Source of the DNA: Charina bottae
Lineage: Eukaryota; Chordata; Lepidosauria; Squamata; Charinaidae
Assembly (NCBI GenBank): GCA_023362775.1
Contig: JALMGJ010000012.1
Span: forward strand, 25,761,001-25,825,000
Length of the DNA stretch: 64,000 nucleotides
Direction of reading: 5' to 3'
Both the position numbers and the translations under genes were made by a program. Below are positions 11,851-23,010 of this stretch, in pieces. The notes below the pieces were generated by a model that ran no database searches, was not told where the DNA came from, and saw only the letters and a program-made list of their open reading frames with translations. Numbering within the stretch: the stretch's first letter is position 1; every line of letters starts with the position of its first letter.

Positions 11851-11915
11851 ATCTTTTAGGATCCTCACATTCTGAAGCTTAAAGAAGGGCTGCTAATGTG
11901 AGGATCCTAAAAGAT
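11851..11915. repeat. Perfect 21-bp inverted repeat with 23-nt loop
   Basis: The arm at 11851-11871 is the exact reverse complement of 11895-11915. The core is GGATCCTCACATT and AATGTGAGGATCC. It lies directly before the Tigger MITE at 11919. Its origin is unknown; a fold-back duplication or a small hairpin RNA source are both possible. Confidence 0.85.
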
Positions 11916-11918
11916 GTA

Positions 11919-12313
11919 CAGATAGTCCTCGCTTAATGATCACAATTGGGCCCAGAATTTCAGCGATCATTAAGCAAATCTGACCTGATTGTACAACCTT
12001 TTTTGCGGCAGTCGTTAATCGAATCGCCGCAGGTGTTAAGCGAACCATGTGGTCATTAAGCAAATCATGCAGTTCCCCATTGATTTTGCTTGCCAGAAGC
12101 CGGCCGGGAAGGTAGAAAATGGCGATCATATGACCACTGGATGCTGTGACGGTCATAAATGCGAACCGGTTGCCAAGCACCCAAATCGTGATCATGTGAC
12201 TGCAGGGACGTTGCAATGGTTATGAGTGTGAGGACGTCATAAGTAGTTTTTCTCAGCACTGTCATAAGTCTGAACCGTCACTAAACGAATGGTTGTTAAG
12301 CGAGGACTACCTG
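11919..12313. mobile_element. Tigger-like MITE
   Basis: Inverted termini CAGATAGTCCTCGC and GCGAGGACTACCTG flank a body with CATATGACC and GTGATCATGTGAC boxes. The TA target is kept on the left and reads TG on the right. It has no transposase. Confidence 0.85.
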
Positions 12314-12654
12314 TGTCTCCAAATGTTACTTTCAGGCACTGATAGGCATCAGAAGTTCCATTCATTTCATTGTGTCGTACCACTTGATAAGTGAGTGTGG
12401 CACTGCAGCATGAAATGTCGTACGAGAAAATGTGTCTATTAGTGCATCTGCTGTTACTGTATAAAGTGATTGATTTATACTAGAATTTAATTTACATCTA
12501 ACAAGGAAGCCTTCTCAATCCTTTACTGTGAAGTTTTGTCAGCATTTTCCCCTGTCCAGAACTGTAATCAAGAATTGTATTTGCTGTAAATTATTCCTGC
12601 TTCCTCCATTTGATATAACCTTCCCCAATCTGGATCTCTCTAAATAGATTAGAC

Positions 12655-12934
12655 CAGGGCTTTCCAAAGTGCTGCCGCTGGCGACACACTGGTGGTGGCG
12701 GTGGCGGCAGCGTGGCGCGCGCACACGGCGGCAGCGCAGGGGGGCGTGCGGCGGCGCGCACATGCATGGTGGCAGCGCGGGGGGCGTGCGGTGGTGTGCA
12801 TGGCGGCGGCGGCAGCAGCCTCTGCTAAAACGCGGAAGCCGCGCCGCTGCCGCCGCCGTGCACACACACGCCGCTGCTTCCGGGTGGTGTGGCGACACAC
12901 TTTTGTGTCGCGACACACAGTTTGGAAAGCTCTG
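12655..12934. mobile_element. GC-rich hAT MITE (GGCTTTCC family)
   Basis: The termini are CAGGGCTTTCCAAAG and CTTTGG-like inverted GTTTGGAAAGCTCTG. It is flanked by the perfect 8-bp duplication GATTAGAC (12647-12654 and 12935-12942). The interior is very rich in CGG/CGC, unlike the AT-rich flanks, and contains TGTGTCGCGACACAC near the right end. Long open frames across it are composition artefacts. Confidence 0.9.
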
Positions 12935-12942
12935 GATTAGAC

Positions 12943-14052
12943 TGTAACACCATCATCCTGGTCTTCATAGCCATTGGTTTTGGTGGCTGGGGATAATGGG
13001 AACAATAATCAAACAAATCTTTAGGACACCAGACTTCTGGGGAAGATATCACTTGTCTCTGGATCACAATCTGGAAAAACAGGTTCAGCCTACTCAAAAA
13101 TCCATTTTACAAGGAAATCACAGTTGTACTGAAAAAGATATACAAACAGATTCGCCTTTCATCCTTTTAAACCTAGAACCAAACCCAGAACCAAAAATAG
13201 CTTCAGACAACAAAGCGGTATGCCCTGAATTAACATTCCCAGTAATTATAATTATTTCTCGCTATTTTGTTAATGAAAGCTGTAATTACTGCTGCAGGAT
13301 TTGGAAAGCAGGTTGGCTGGGAAGGTGGCGCTTGTTCTTCAGCATCTTATAGAAGATTCTTTCCCAAACTTCTCATCTGTGCGCCGTTTGACTAGGAAAA
13401 CTGGAATTGCTATCTCAGCTACAGTCCTTCACCATATCCTTCTAAAGTTGCAGCATCCTTTGCATTTAAGCAGTGGCCTGGTTCATACTATACTGTAGTT
13501 TGCTTAGGGTTCTGTGGTTTGGCTATCTAGCCATGATTACAGTTTAGTACACCGTATAAACCCAGTCCCTGCCTCTTCAGTAATGTTACAGCTTTAATTT
13601 TAATCATTTGCTATTTTATGGTGGGACTTGTGTTTCTCTTAAAATGCTGACTATCCTGATTACTGTCCAGAAGGTCTCTCGATTATTGTGACACGTAAAC
13701 AAATAAAGTGGCCTCCCACTGTCCTTGGTAGTGGGGCACCCTTGGGCTCCCTTCACTGTGCCAGGTAAGGCCTTTTGCCAGCTGCGATGCAGGACTAAGG
13801 GAGGTGGGGGGACCTTGTCCTTGGTTTAAGAACCCCCGACTTAACCAGGCCAGTGAAGAAACCAGAGAAAGCTCCGAGTTACCGTGCAGGTCTTCATCAT
13901 CACACGAACCAATCCAGAATCCATGCATCATACTAGCCAAATGTTTGCTTAACTATGGTTTATTGAATATAGCATCACAGGATAGGTTCGCTCAGCACAC
14001 TAAGCTGCAGTCCATGGTTGACCTGCCACAGTGGCTGGGTTTATGCATCATG
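12943..14052. other. Intergenic, nothing coding recognised
   Basis: There are no exons or clear elements. Copies of a dispersed diverged motif around TTTAGTACACCGTATAAACC (about 13515-13580) and ACTATGGTTTATTGAATA (about 13950) are present. Confidence 0.45.
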
Positions 14053-14076
14053 CAAAGCAAATATGTAGTTTGGTTT

Positions 14077-14545
14077 TTTTCTTAATATATATATTTTTAT
14101 TAAAACTTTTAAAAAGAAAGATAAAAACTAATACAAACTAATATAAAGTAAGGAAGGAAAAGGAAAAGGAAAAAAGAGAAAGGAAAAAGTGCAAGGAAAA
14201 AAAACTAAAGAAAAATAGAAAAGGATAAAAAAAGATAAAAAGAAGTGGCCTCCGATATTCTTCACAGCAGTTATAAGTACAATTATATTTTAACCCCTCT
14301 CTCTAAAGTTACATCATGACTCTCTTCTTTCTATAATCTATCCTGTCTAATCCTCAAAGCCATAAATCACAGGCTCATTTTTTTTTCATTTTTACGCAAA
14401 AAGTCCGTAAGAGGTTTCCCCTCACCTATAAATGTAGATAATGTCTGTTCTCTAATCAAAGAAGTTAGTTTATCCATCGCAGCAAGATCTGTCAATTTCA
14501 TCAACCATTCCTCCATAGTGGGTAGTGTCAAATCTTTCCATCTCT
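14077..14545 (-). mobile_element. L1 LINE 3' end, antisense
   Basis: On the minus strand this reads the C-terminal end of an L1 ORF2 (MEEWLMKLTDLAAMDKLTS, then a stop) followed by a pyrimidine-rich 3' UTR. The same protein end occurs at 23685-24262. An imperfect 24-bp target duplication (2 mismatches) lies at 14053-14076 and 14546-14569. It is 5' truncated. Confidence 0.8.
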
Positions 14546-14901
14546 CAAAGCAAATACATAGTTTGGTTTATCTTGGTGTAATGGGATCTGTAATCCAGTC
14601 ACCAGTGGGCCTTAGCTCTTGTCCAGGAGCACAATGCATTGGGCTGTTCTAATTGATGACAGCAATATAATACTCACTAGCTAGCATCAAAAAATAGGTC
14701 CTTATTCAGCTGTGCCCAATCTTGTGTAAATCTGATTTTGACTACTGCACACACTCCAATCTAATTCTAATTCTTATTGAGGGAATAACGTACATGCTGG
14801 GGTAGTGTGACTTCTAACTGTTCTCATAATGGGGAGGCCCTAGCAACAGCAACTCACATTCTCATCACCTCTGGGTTGGACAGCTGCAGTGCACTATATA
14901 T

Positions 14902-15229
14902 GGGGGTTGATGGCTCAGCGGTTAAGACGCCAGGCTTGTCGATTGGAAGGTCACAAGTTTGACGGTTCGAGACCCGAGCGCCGCATGACGAGTGAGCTCC
15001 CACACTCGCCCCAGCTCTGGCCAACCTAGCAATTCGAAAGCATGCAAATGCAAGTAGATAAATAGGTACCACTTCGGTGGGTAGGTAACAGCGTTCCGCA
15101 TGCATCATGCCGGCCACATGACCGCGAAAGCATCTTCAGACAGCGCTGGCTCTTCGGCTAAGAAACAGAGATGACAACCGCCCCCTAGAGTCAAACACGA
15201 CTGTGCGGGGGAAAACCTTTACCTTTACC
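14902..15229 (+). mobile_element. Sauria-type SINE
   Basis: It has GATGGCTCAGCGGTTAAGACG, CGGTTCGAGACCC, CCTAGCAATTCGAAAGC and the tail GAAAACCTTTACCTTTACC. The BovB-like part reads GAGTCAAACACGACTG. No clear target duplication was found. Confidence 0.88.
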
Positions 15230-15234
15230 TGCTT

Positions 15235-15490
15235 TGAAATTGCAACTGCAGCTGGCACAGAGTACACTGGCCTAACAGCTGTGGGACCCTGCATCAGCTC
15301 CCACACAGATTCCAAGTGCAATTCAAAGTGCTGGGATTAACCTATAAAGCCCTTCTCCTTTGAATACAATCTGCCTGCCCTGCATGATCTGGACCATCTT
15401 CAAGCACAGCTCCACAGGGAGCACATTAATCTAGTCAAGGTACCAGCACATGGCCTATTGAGATCAAGCTACCTCCTTTCAGAAATGGCT
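15235..15490 (+). mobile_element. Old L2 LINE fragment
   Basis: CAGATTCCAAGTGCAATTC and the following bases translate as FQVQFKVLGLTYKALL, the conserved region just before the C-terminus of L2 ORF2. The copy is diverged and short. Confidence 0.55.
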
Positions 15491-15499
15491 GGAATTAAC

Positions 15500-17150
15500 T
15501 TACCAGCTAAAGTTTTTCAAAGGTGCCCCAGGCCACTGAGATGATAGATGATCCATTGAGAGTTTGGCTTCCAAGATCTTCAAATCCTGCACTTGGTCCT
15601 GCAGGAGAAGTCCACCCCATCCAGCAATTCCTGCATTCAACACTTGCCAGCCAGTTTCCATCTTCCTGGGATTCAGCCTCAGCCCACTGGCCCCCATCCA
15701 ATGCTTCACAGCCTGCAAAGGCCAATCCAGCAGATGAAATTCAGATGAAAAGCAGAGCTGAGAATTATCTGCATACTGATGACATCTCACTCCAAATGTC
15801 CAGATGGCCTTTCCCAGCAGCTTCATTTACATATTACACAGCATGAGGGTCAAAATTAAGCCCTGTGGAACCCCCAAGCTCAACTGGAAAGCCATCTTCC
15901 AGCAGTACTTTTGGGGAACTGCCAGCCTCGCATGTTCGTCTGCCATGCTTCTCTGAATGCTGTACACGTGTAGATTGCTGGACATACATTTCATAACTTC
16001 AGACGCTAGCCTCCCTCTCGGCATTCCGGCATAGCTTGCCAGGAACTCTGATGAGCACCTGCTCTTTCAACTGACATTCTGTCAGGAGGAGGGTTGCCTG
16101 GAGTGGGAACTGAATTGTTATGCCTTAACTGTGGCTGATGTCAGAGGGACGTTTTGATAATGCAGCTTTACGCGCGAAAATCCTTATTCGAGGCTTCTCG
16201 CCTGAAGTGTACCGATCCTGAATAAATGAATCCTTTAGTGTAATTGCCTGAGGGATTTCTTGATTGGGAATTCTGGCACGGAGAGTTATCACAGGAACCG
16301 GCCCACAGATAGGAACGTCCCAGTTCCCAGTTCACAGGGCTGGCCTAGTACGATACTACAACCTACAACATCAAAAGCTGCTGAGAGTTCTTGAGGAGCA
16401 ACAGGGCAGTATCCCCACCCCTCTCTCTTGTAAAGGGGCACCTCCCAGCAAAACCAAAGTGATTTCTGTGCTGGAGTATAAAACCGGGCTGTAACAGATC
16501 CAAAAAATCAGTGTCATTCAGCAGCTGAATCCATCCACCTCTCTCAAAAATCTTGTCCCCAAAAAGGAGAGGTTAGTGACGAGACTGGAGTTTGGTAACA
16601 CCTCCAGGCTCAAAAAGATCTTCCCCAGGAGTTGGCTGTCCAATATCTTAACACCTGATGGCATCGCTCCCTCCCTTAAACAGGCATTCCCCTCTCAACT
16701 CCCTTCCCTGCCTTAGTCAGCTTCTTTTAAGAGTCTTGAAAGATTAAGATCAAGAGGGCAGGTGGTCAGCGAATACTCGCCCGTGCCCATTTCCTACAAC
16801 TGGTATCAATTTCAGATGGTGTGTGCTGGCTTGAATGTTGGCATCCCAATTAATGACCTGACCAATTTTGCTCATAAAGTGCATTGCAAACCCATTGCAT
16901 TGCTTCTCCAAGCTGGGACATGAGCAATCTGCTGCAGTGACACCAGCCAGACCTCTAATTGCCCAGAATAGTCTGATTGGGCAGTTCATCGTGGATGCAA
17001 CAACAGAGGCAAAACACATCCTCTTTGCTTCCATAATTGCATGTGATAGGTGAGATAATGTACTCTCATCAGTGCTCAGTCTAGTCACAGCAATTCGCCC
17101 ACCACCCATACTGTGGCTGATCCCCCGTTTCATTGCTCCGTGTTCCTCAT
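15500..17150 (-). mobile_element. Old L2 LINE, antisense, interrupted
   Basis: Minus-strand translation gives HQYADNSQLCFSSEF and GLRLNPRKME (15500-15826), matching the RT YADD and LNPGKTE region. Further on it gives EAKRMCFASVVASTMNCP and LEKQCNGFAMHFMSKIGQV (about 16800-17100), matching the linker before RT. About 16030-16500 does not fit L2. Part of that gap (about 16079-16291, TGTCAGG...TTATCACA with an AATAAA) could be an LTR, but this is unproven. The element is much more diverged than the other L2 copies. Confidence 0.65.
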
Positions 17151-17159
17151 AAGCCAAGG

Positions 17160-18215
17160 AGCCTCCATGCCCTTGGTGACTGCCTTTGGTGTCAGCGCAT
17201 TAGTAGCAAGGTTGCAACCGCATTCAGTATTCCTTTATGGGTCCGGAGATGGGAGCTCCAGGCAGATGGAAGCTGATCTGAGGAAGGAGGCAGACCTTTA
17301 AATCCCCAAATCAAAGCAATTTCTAAATGGTTCCCTGTTCCCAGAAGTCAACATCAGAGCACTTCATCTTACTCCAGTGTTTTAGAATAGAGAACTAATC
17401 AAGAAGCATCTGTAAGGAACATTGATGCAGAATGAAAAGAATATCTGACTCGTTCTATTGTTAAAGCCATGGAGAAGCAGTTTTAGCCATCAGACGCCTG
17501 GGCATTTCTAACAACTGAACTACAAAGCCAGCCTGATTTCTCATGAAACTCAGACTTTGGGCTGGAATGACTTTGAGGATCTGCATGGAAGTACTGTAGC
17601 TGTTGATAGATATAGGAGGTGCATTGTTTCCAAATGTACAATCTAGAAGCAGCAACCTGAAGGTTCAATTCAGAAAGAGAATACTGTATGACATCAGATT
17701 CCACATTTCAAGATCTTGCCAGCCTTCAAGACTGATACTTAGAAACCCCTGAGATTTGCAGGAACTTCTGATTCATAACCTAACCACACAGGTTGGGATC
17801 TCACAGCACACTGGACTAAAATATGGCTCAGTGATTTGTGGTTCACTGTGTCATGTGAACACAGCCAAGAGAGGGGTTAGCCATGGGTATATAAGATGGG
17901 CTGGGAGTCTCTAACTTCTAAACCCTTCTAGCCATTTGTCATGTGACTGAGTAAGTCTCTATTTATTGCCAGTGCGTACAATGGCTTGTGTGTGTGTGTA
18001 CACGTGCATACATACACACACACCAAAAATGCTAGAAAGAGCAGCAGATATTTGTTTTGAAACGAACATTTGCTCAATCATCTAAGCGTTTCGGGCAAAA
18101 TGTAGGATCCTCTATTTCACACTTCCATGTTTAGTTCAATTGCATACTGTATGTGATGCAATGAAGGGGTAATTGATTTAATAAAGGAAAAGCCAATGTT
18201 CCTGATATTCCGGAA
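17160..18215. other. Intergenic, no gene recognised
   Basis: No coding exon was seen. A copy of the dispersed motif (TGTGGTTCACTGTGTCATG) lies near 17835 and a short GT/CA microsatellite is at about 17988-18023. Confidence 0.45.
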
Positions 18216-18346
18216 ACAAACAAACAAACAAACAAACAACCTTCCTTCCTTCCTTCCTTCCTTCCTTCCTTCCTTCCTTCCTTCCTTCCTTCCTTCCTTC
18301 CTTCCTTCCTTCCCTCCCTCCCTCCCTCCCTCCCTCCCTCCCTCCC
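18216..18346. repeat. AAAC array and pure pyrimidine CCTT/CCTC tract
   Basis: Seven or so AAAC units (18216-18239) are followed by about 107 uninterrupted pyrimidines: CTTC units to about 18312, then CTCC units. The tract is mirror-symmetric in kind, so triplex formation is possible. It lies about 1.1 kb upstream of the MYO5B start codon. Confidence 0.95.
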
Positions 18347-18639
18347 AGCCACTAAAATTGTCTGACACATCCGTCCGGGTGGAGTTGAAAAATGAAAAGA
18401 TAATGCAGCTTTCTCAACCTGGCACTCTCCAAAGGGTGGGCTTGATATCTCGCAGTTTCATGCCAAGAGGAATTGTGGGAATCGATATACCTGGAGGACC
18501 ATCTCTTGGGAAATCTCCTAACGTTCCAGAAGGATAAAGGGGCTTATCCAGGGAGGTCAGGATGCCATCTTACTATAACAAGCAGAAACTCAGCAGGTGA
18601 GCCAAGGGCTTGTCATCTTTTTGGTCCTGGCTGGGAAAA

Positions 18640-20200
18640 GAGGGGTGAGGAAAAAGGTGGGACCAGGGCGCAGGTTGCGCCGCCTCAGTCCAGAGCACAA
18701 CCCCACCCCACCCGCACGTTGCATGTCTTATTTTTTTTAAAAAGGAAAGGAAATTAGCAGAGCGCCCGCCCCCTCCCCCGGGTCCATCTGGAGAAATGAA
18801 GATGGCCGGTGGTGCAACTGCAGCTTTGCTTGGGAAGTTAAAGGGAAGCGAGCACAGAGAAGCGAGCGAAAGCGCTCGGAAGCGAAGCGCCGGAGGGCTC
18901 CCCAGAGCGCATCTTGCCCGGCCCTCCGCAGCTCGGCCGCGCCACCGCGAGGCAACCTCGGGGCGTCTGGACGGCGCGCGTCTCCTTCCCGGGCCTGGCC
19001 GGCAGAGGGCGAGGCGTGCCCGCGGGCTGGCCCGCTCTCCCACCTGCGCCAAGCAGGCGAGCGCAGGAAAGCGGAACCGGGCGGCTGCCTGCCTCCCGCC
19101 GAGCCACAGCGCCTCCCCTACCTGGCGACGAGGGAGCGGCGCCCGGCCCCGCCCCGCCCGCTTCGCCGGGCAGCGGCTGCTCCTTTCCCCACCTTCCGCC
19201 TGCCGCTCTCCGCCGGGCGTTTGGTAAATAACTCAGGCCGAGGCCGGGCAAAGGTCGCGGGCGCCTTTCCGCGGAGCTCGCCGGCCGTCGGAACTGCGTC
19301 GCCCGCCCGCCGACCCGCCCTGGGCTCGGCCCCCGCGCCTGGACGCCGCTCTTTCGCTCGGGTTTGGGCTCGGCGTGCCTGCTTCAGAGTTGCCCCGGGA
19401 CTTTCCTCCGGCCGCCAGCGCTCCGCTCCGCGCCCCTCTTGCTTTGCGCATCGCTGGCGAGGACATGTCGGTGACGGAGCTCTACAGCAAGGTAAAGGGA
19501 AGGGGGGGGCGGGCCGGGGCACCCGCGGTCTCCTCTCCTCTCCCCCGTCTCCTCCTCCGCCGGAGCCGCCTCGGGGGCACCCTACCCTTGTGGCGCGCCC
19601 TGCGGTTCCCCTTTGCGGCCGGGCGAGCTTGTTCTTGGAGAGCGAAAGTCCTCCCCGCCCGCTTCAGGCCAGCCCAGCTGGGAAAGCGGCGGGGGAGTCG
19701 CTCTTGTTTCCATTGCCCAGAGGGGGAAACTGAGGCGCGGGAGCCAACCCGCTCGCTCCAGCTGCAGGGGCGCCCGCTGCGCAAGGACGCTCCGCGGCGC
19801 TTGAAGGCTGTTTCGCCTGCTTTCGGGCTCCGCTTCCTCTTCGCCGGGTGTGTGTGTGTGTGTGAGAATAGCGCTACCTGACCCGCGAGTCTCCGAGGTC
19901 CCGGGCGGTGGTGCGGCGCGAAGCACGGCCAGTCTCCAGCCGCGGAGGTCCGAGGCCGCCCCGTCTCTTCTCCCCAAGTCGTTCTCTTCTTTCCGCGGCT
20001 CCCCGTTCCTTGCTTGCTTCGGAAAAGACGAGTTCTAACTTCGTGGCTCGGAAGCGGCGGGGTCCGCGGGAACGGAGCGGAGTGGTTGAGCCCCAGGCCG
20101 CCCTCCTGCTGCGGCTTCCCGGAGCCCGTTTTGCTGCTGAAGAGCCCGGGGTGGCCCGAGACCTATCGCCCCTTCTGGCTCTGGGGGACGCCTTCGCGCT
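18640..20200 (+). promoter_or_regulatory. MYO5B: CpG island promoter of MYO5B
   Basis: Base composition changes sharply from AT-rich flanks to dense CpG and GC-box sequence, for example CGGCCCCGCCCCGCCCGC near 19143. No TATA box stands out. The island surrounds the nine-codon first exon. The transcription start cannot be fixed, but the 5' UTR probably lies in 18900-19464. Many long open frames here in all six frames come from lack of stop codons in GC-rich DNA and are not genes. Confidence 0.8.
19465..19491 (+). CDS. MYO5B: MYO5B first coding exon (9 codons)
   Basis: The exon reads MSVTELYSK and is followed at once by the splice donor AAG/GTAAAG. Human MYO5B starts MSVGELYSQ with its first coding exon ending at that same codon in phase 0, so seven of nine residues and the splice position agree. 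MYO5A-type starts differ. Myosin Vb is an actin motor that carries Rab11 recycling endosomes to the apical membrane of epithelial cells (known family biology). A G lies at -3 of the ATG (GGACATGT), an acceptable start context. The exon sits inside a CpG island downstream of CFAP53 on the same strand, matching human 18q21 order. Nine residues are too few for identity on their own; the call rests on sequence, splice site and synteny together. Confidence 0.82.
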
Positions 20201-20723
20201 GCAAGCGTTTCGCAGTTCTGCAGGGCGCCCACTTCGTGGGAATGAGCGCCTCCAACCTCCCAGGATACGATGCGGTACAGTAACCTTTCCATCGTAGCCC
20301 CGGATCCCTCCAGGTCAATCTTGGGACCGCAACTTTCCGAATCCCCAGCCGGCGCGGGCAGGAAATGGAATTCTGGGAGTTGCAGTCCCAACTCATCCAG
20401 AGGGTGGCAGGTGAGACTCTCTCAACTGATGATGGAGGTTCCTGCTGGAAGGGAAATTGCCCATTTGAATCTGAGTGTTGTCTTGGGCCCCACAGGGGCT
20501 CCAAGGTGAGCTTTTCCTGGGAGGTGTGTTCTCTCCATGGTGGCAGGCCCGGAAGAGCATTGGAGTTGCAATGCACATGAACCTTCAGAAGGTTCAGCGT
20601 AGGTCCACCATGGAGGTTGAAGGACCTTTCTCTTCCCATCCTCTCTCTCACCCTGTTAGCGGACCACCTGCGTTTGGGTTCCTTTTCTCTGTTTTTGCCT
20701 AGTGTTGCTGAAAAACAGCAGAG

Positions 20724-20830
20724 CAAGTGATTATTATTTTTATTATTTAGAGGTTAATATAGCCACCCACTCCAGTAGACCCTGGGTGGCTTACAAAATG
20801 CAGTAGTAATTAAAACAATTACGAACACAA
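20724..20830 (-). mobile_element. L2-type LINE 3' tail, antisense
   Basis: TTATTATTTTTATTATTT is followed by AGCCACCCACTCCAGTAGAC and CCTGGGTGGCTTACAAAA, the antisense form of the tail seen at 33692-33790. It is diverged. Confidence 0.45.
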
Positions 20831-21722
20831 ACAAAATTGTACCTTTGAAAAGCATCTGTAAAGCTGGAAGTTGGGCAATTTCTAAAGATCAGTGCAACGA
20901 TAAAGTCCAAGTGTCTTCTTTTTTTTCTTGCTCTATCAGTTCTGCCTGTAACCCATCATCGTCTTGCCAGATTTTAAAGCTGCGTCTTGTTGGGCGCTAC
21001 TTGCCATAGGAGTGGGTGCAGAGAAGGGACTGGGCGGCTGTTTTGATTGCTTTTCCTTTATTGGCTATTACGTTTGTGTTGCCAGACCTCAGGTTTGGAC
21101 TGCTTTTCCTTGACAGCTGAAATGTGTGGCCCTAACTAGCTGGCCTTGCTCTAGGATAGGTACATTTTCTTACAGGTAGAAACCATTCGAGTTGGCGGAT
21201 GTGATTTCTAAATAAGGTTCCTCCTGTGGAGTCCTTGGTGCTCTCTGAGCTTGGTTGTTGGCTTGCAGACATTTCATTGCCCGACTAGGCAACATCTTCA
21301 GTGGTTCCTCCTGCCGTTTAAAGCAGGGAGAAAGGGTTACCTGTCTATCTGCCTTTGATTGCTGACTGCTCTGGTCTGCAGCAATGCTGCTGCTGCTGCT
21401 GCTGCCCCAGGTCTTTTAAAGGGAGAGGACACTCAAGGTGTTAGCACCATGCAGCTTCCTGCTCTGGTGCAGGAACTTGGAAAGCTGCACGGTGCTCAGC
21501 CAAGCATCCGTAGCACTGTACCATGCGTTCCTCTACACTGGTAGCTGTGGCAGCTGGGCTGCCTGTTTGCAGAGGTAAAATTCCACCACCAGGGTTAAAA
21601 TGAACTGGAATGGTTAGACCACGCTCTTTGTCTTTATTAAGTGCAGACCAGGAAGATCTTGATTCAAATCATGGTTGGTCATAAAATGCATGGAGCATTT
21701 AGCCCAATGCAACCTTTGCTTT

Positions 21723-21809
21723 CCACGTTCCAACAAACGGAGATGAGCACCGCCCCCTAGAGTCGGACACGACTGCACAAATGTGCGGGGGGGGGGGAAC
21801 CTTTACCTT
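21723..21809 (+). mobile_element. Sauria-type SINE, 5' truncated
   Basis: Only the tail is present: ACAAACGGAGATGAGCACCG, GAGTCGGACACGACTGCAC, a G run, and CCTTTACC. It is flanked by a perfect 12-bp target duplication AACCTTTGCTTT (21711-21722 and 21810-21821), so this truncated copy inserted as such and is not a relic of a deletion. Confidence 0.88.
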
Positions 21810-22279
21810 AACCTTTGCTTTAGCTACCGAACAGGGTTTTTAGGAAAATAAGATGGAATAGTCCTCATATAGACCTCCCCAATCTCCTTGAAATCTCCTT
21901 CCTTTCATGAAAAGCTGTATTGATATTAAAGAAAGAGACATTGTAATTATATGAAAGAAATTATATTACATATAATTTATATTAAAATTATAATAAATGT
22001 AATTTAATAATTATATTAAAGAAAGAAATATTTCTACTAAAGAGAGAATCTTTCCTGATACATTTTAAATTTTTCTTGAGCTCAGTCTGAAATGTTGGGC
22101 GTTCCAGTTGTGGAACCCCTCACATAACGAGTGTTTGCACATCATGATTAACCATGGTAAATGCACCATGGCTTTCTGAATTAAATAGATTGCCTGGGTT
22201 TGCCTAGTATACTGAGCCACAAATTAAAAGGTGAAGTTTCTTTTGAAGTAAGTTCAGCTCTTAGAGACTTGATGGACAC

Positions 22280-22323
<44 letters not shown>

Positions 22324-22535
22324 CACAGCTTTATTTTTGTAGAACTCAAGGTGGCATGTATACATAATGCTCCCTCCTCCTATTTCCCCCCCAGCAACAA
22401 CCCTGTGAGGTGGGTTGGGCTGAGAGAGAGAGGGACTGGCCCAAAATCACCCAGCCAGCTTCTGTGCCTAAGGGAGAATTAGAACTCACAGTCTCCCAAT
22501 TTCTAGTCTACCACCGTTACCGTTACACAAAATTG
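22280..22535 (-). mobile_element. MIR-like tRNA-derived SINE, antisense, with TTA array
   Basis: A TTA microsatellite (22283-22322) precedes AACTCAAGGTGGCATG, CAACAACCCTGTGAGGTGGG and GGCTGAGAGAGAGAGGGAC, matching the SINE copies at 43740 and 55582. The tRNA-like head (antisense) is near 22480-22525. Confidence 0.65.
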
Positions 22536-22676
22536 TGTGTTGTTTTCTCAATAAAGAAGTAGTTTGTCCTACCCTCCAGGTTTTTTTTTTCCTTCGCAGT
22601 TTAGCCCGCAATCCTGAGCTTTCCTTGTTCTTTTCTTGTTCTCCCATTCAAGAATTAACTGGATATTAGCTAAATA

Positions 22677-23010
22677 GCGTGGTGGCTCAGCGGGTAAGAC
22701 GCCAGGCTTGTCGATCGGAAGATCACAAGTTCGGAGGTTCGAATCCCTAGCCCTGCGTGACGGAGTGAGCTCCTGCACTCGCCCCAGCTCTTGCCAACCT
22801 AGCAATTCGAAAGCATGCAAATGCAAGTAAATGAATAAGTAACACTTCGGTGGGAGGTAACAGCGTTCCGCGTGTGTCATGCCGGCCACATGACCGTGGA
22901 AGCGTCTTAGGACAACGCTGGCTCTTCGGCTAACAAACGGAGATGAGCACCGGCCCCTAGAGTCGGACACGACTGCACAACTGTGCGGGGGGAACCTTTA
23001 CCTTTACCTT
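22677..23010 (+). mobile_element. Sauria-type SINE
   Basis: It is complete from GTGGTGGCTCAGCGGGTAAG to CCTTTACCTT. The B box reads GGTTCGAATCCC. Flanking 11-bp duplications differ at one base: TTAGCTAAATA (22666-22676) and TTAGCCAAATA (23011-23021). Positions 22959-22974 are identical to the BovB 3' end at 38898-38913 (opposite strand). Confidence 0.93.

Noticed and set aside
12539..12947. Ala/Arg-rich open frames on both strands
   Set aside because: They fall within the CGG/CGC-rich hAT MITE; the same is true at 42730-43173.
16079..16291. Second LTR (TGTCAGG...TTATCACA with AATAAA)
   Set aside because: No matching flanking duplication was found, and no second copy to define the ends.
18573..20391. 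Many overlapping open frames of 60-170 codons in all frames
   Set aside because: They lie in the CpG island, where stop codons are rare, and show only low-complexity Ala/Arg/Pro/Gly composition. Only the nine-codon MYO5B exon has splice and family support.
22677..23010. tRNA gene
   Set aside because: The promoter boxes belong to a Sauria SINE head; the sequence does not fold as a full tRNA and runs into the SINE body.
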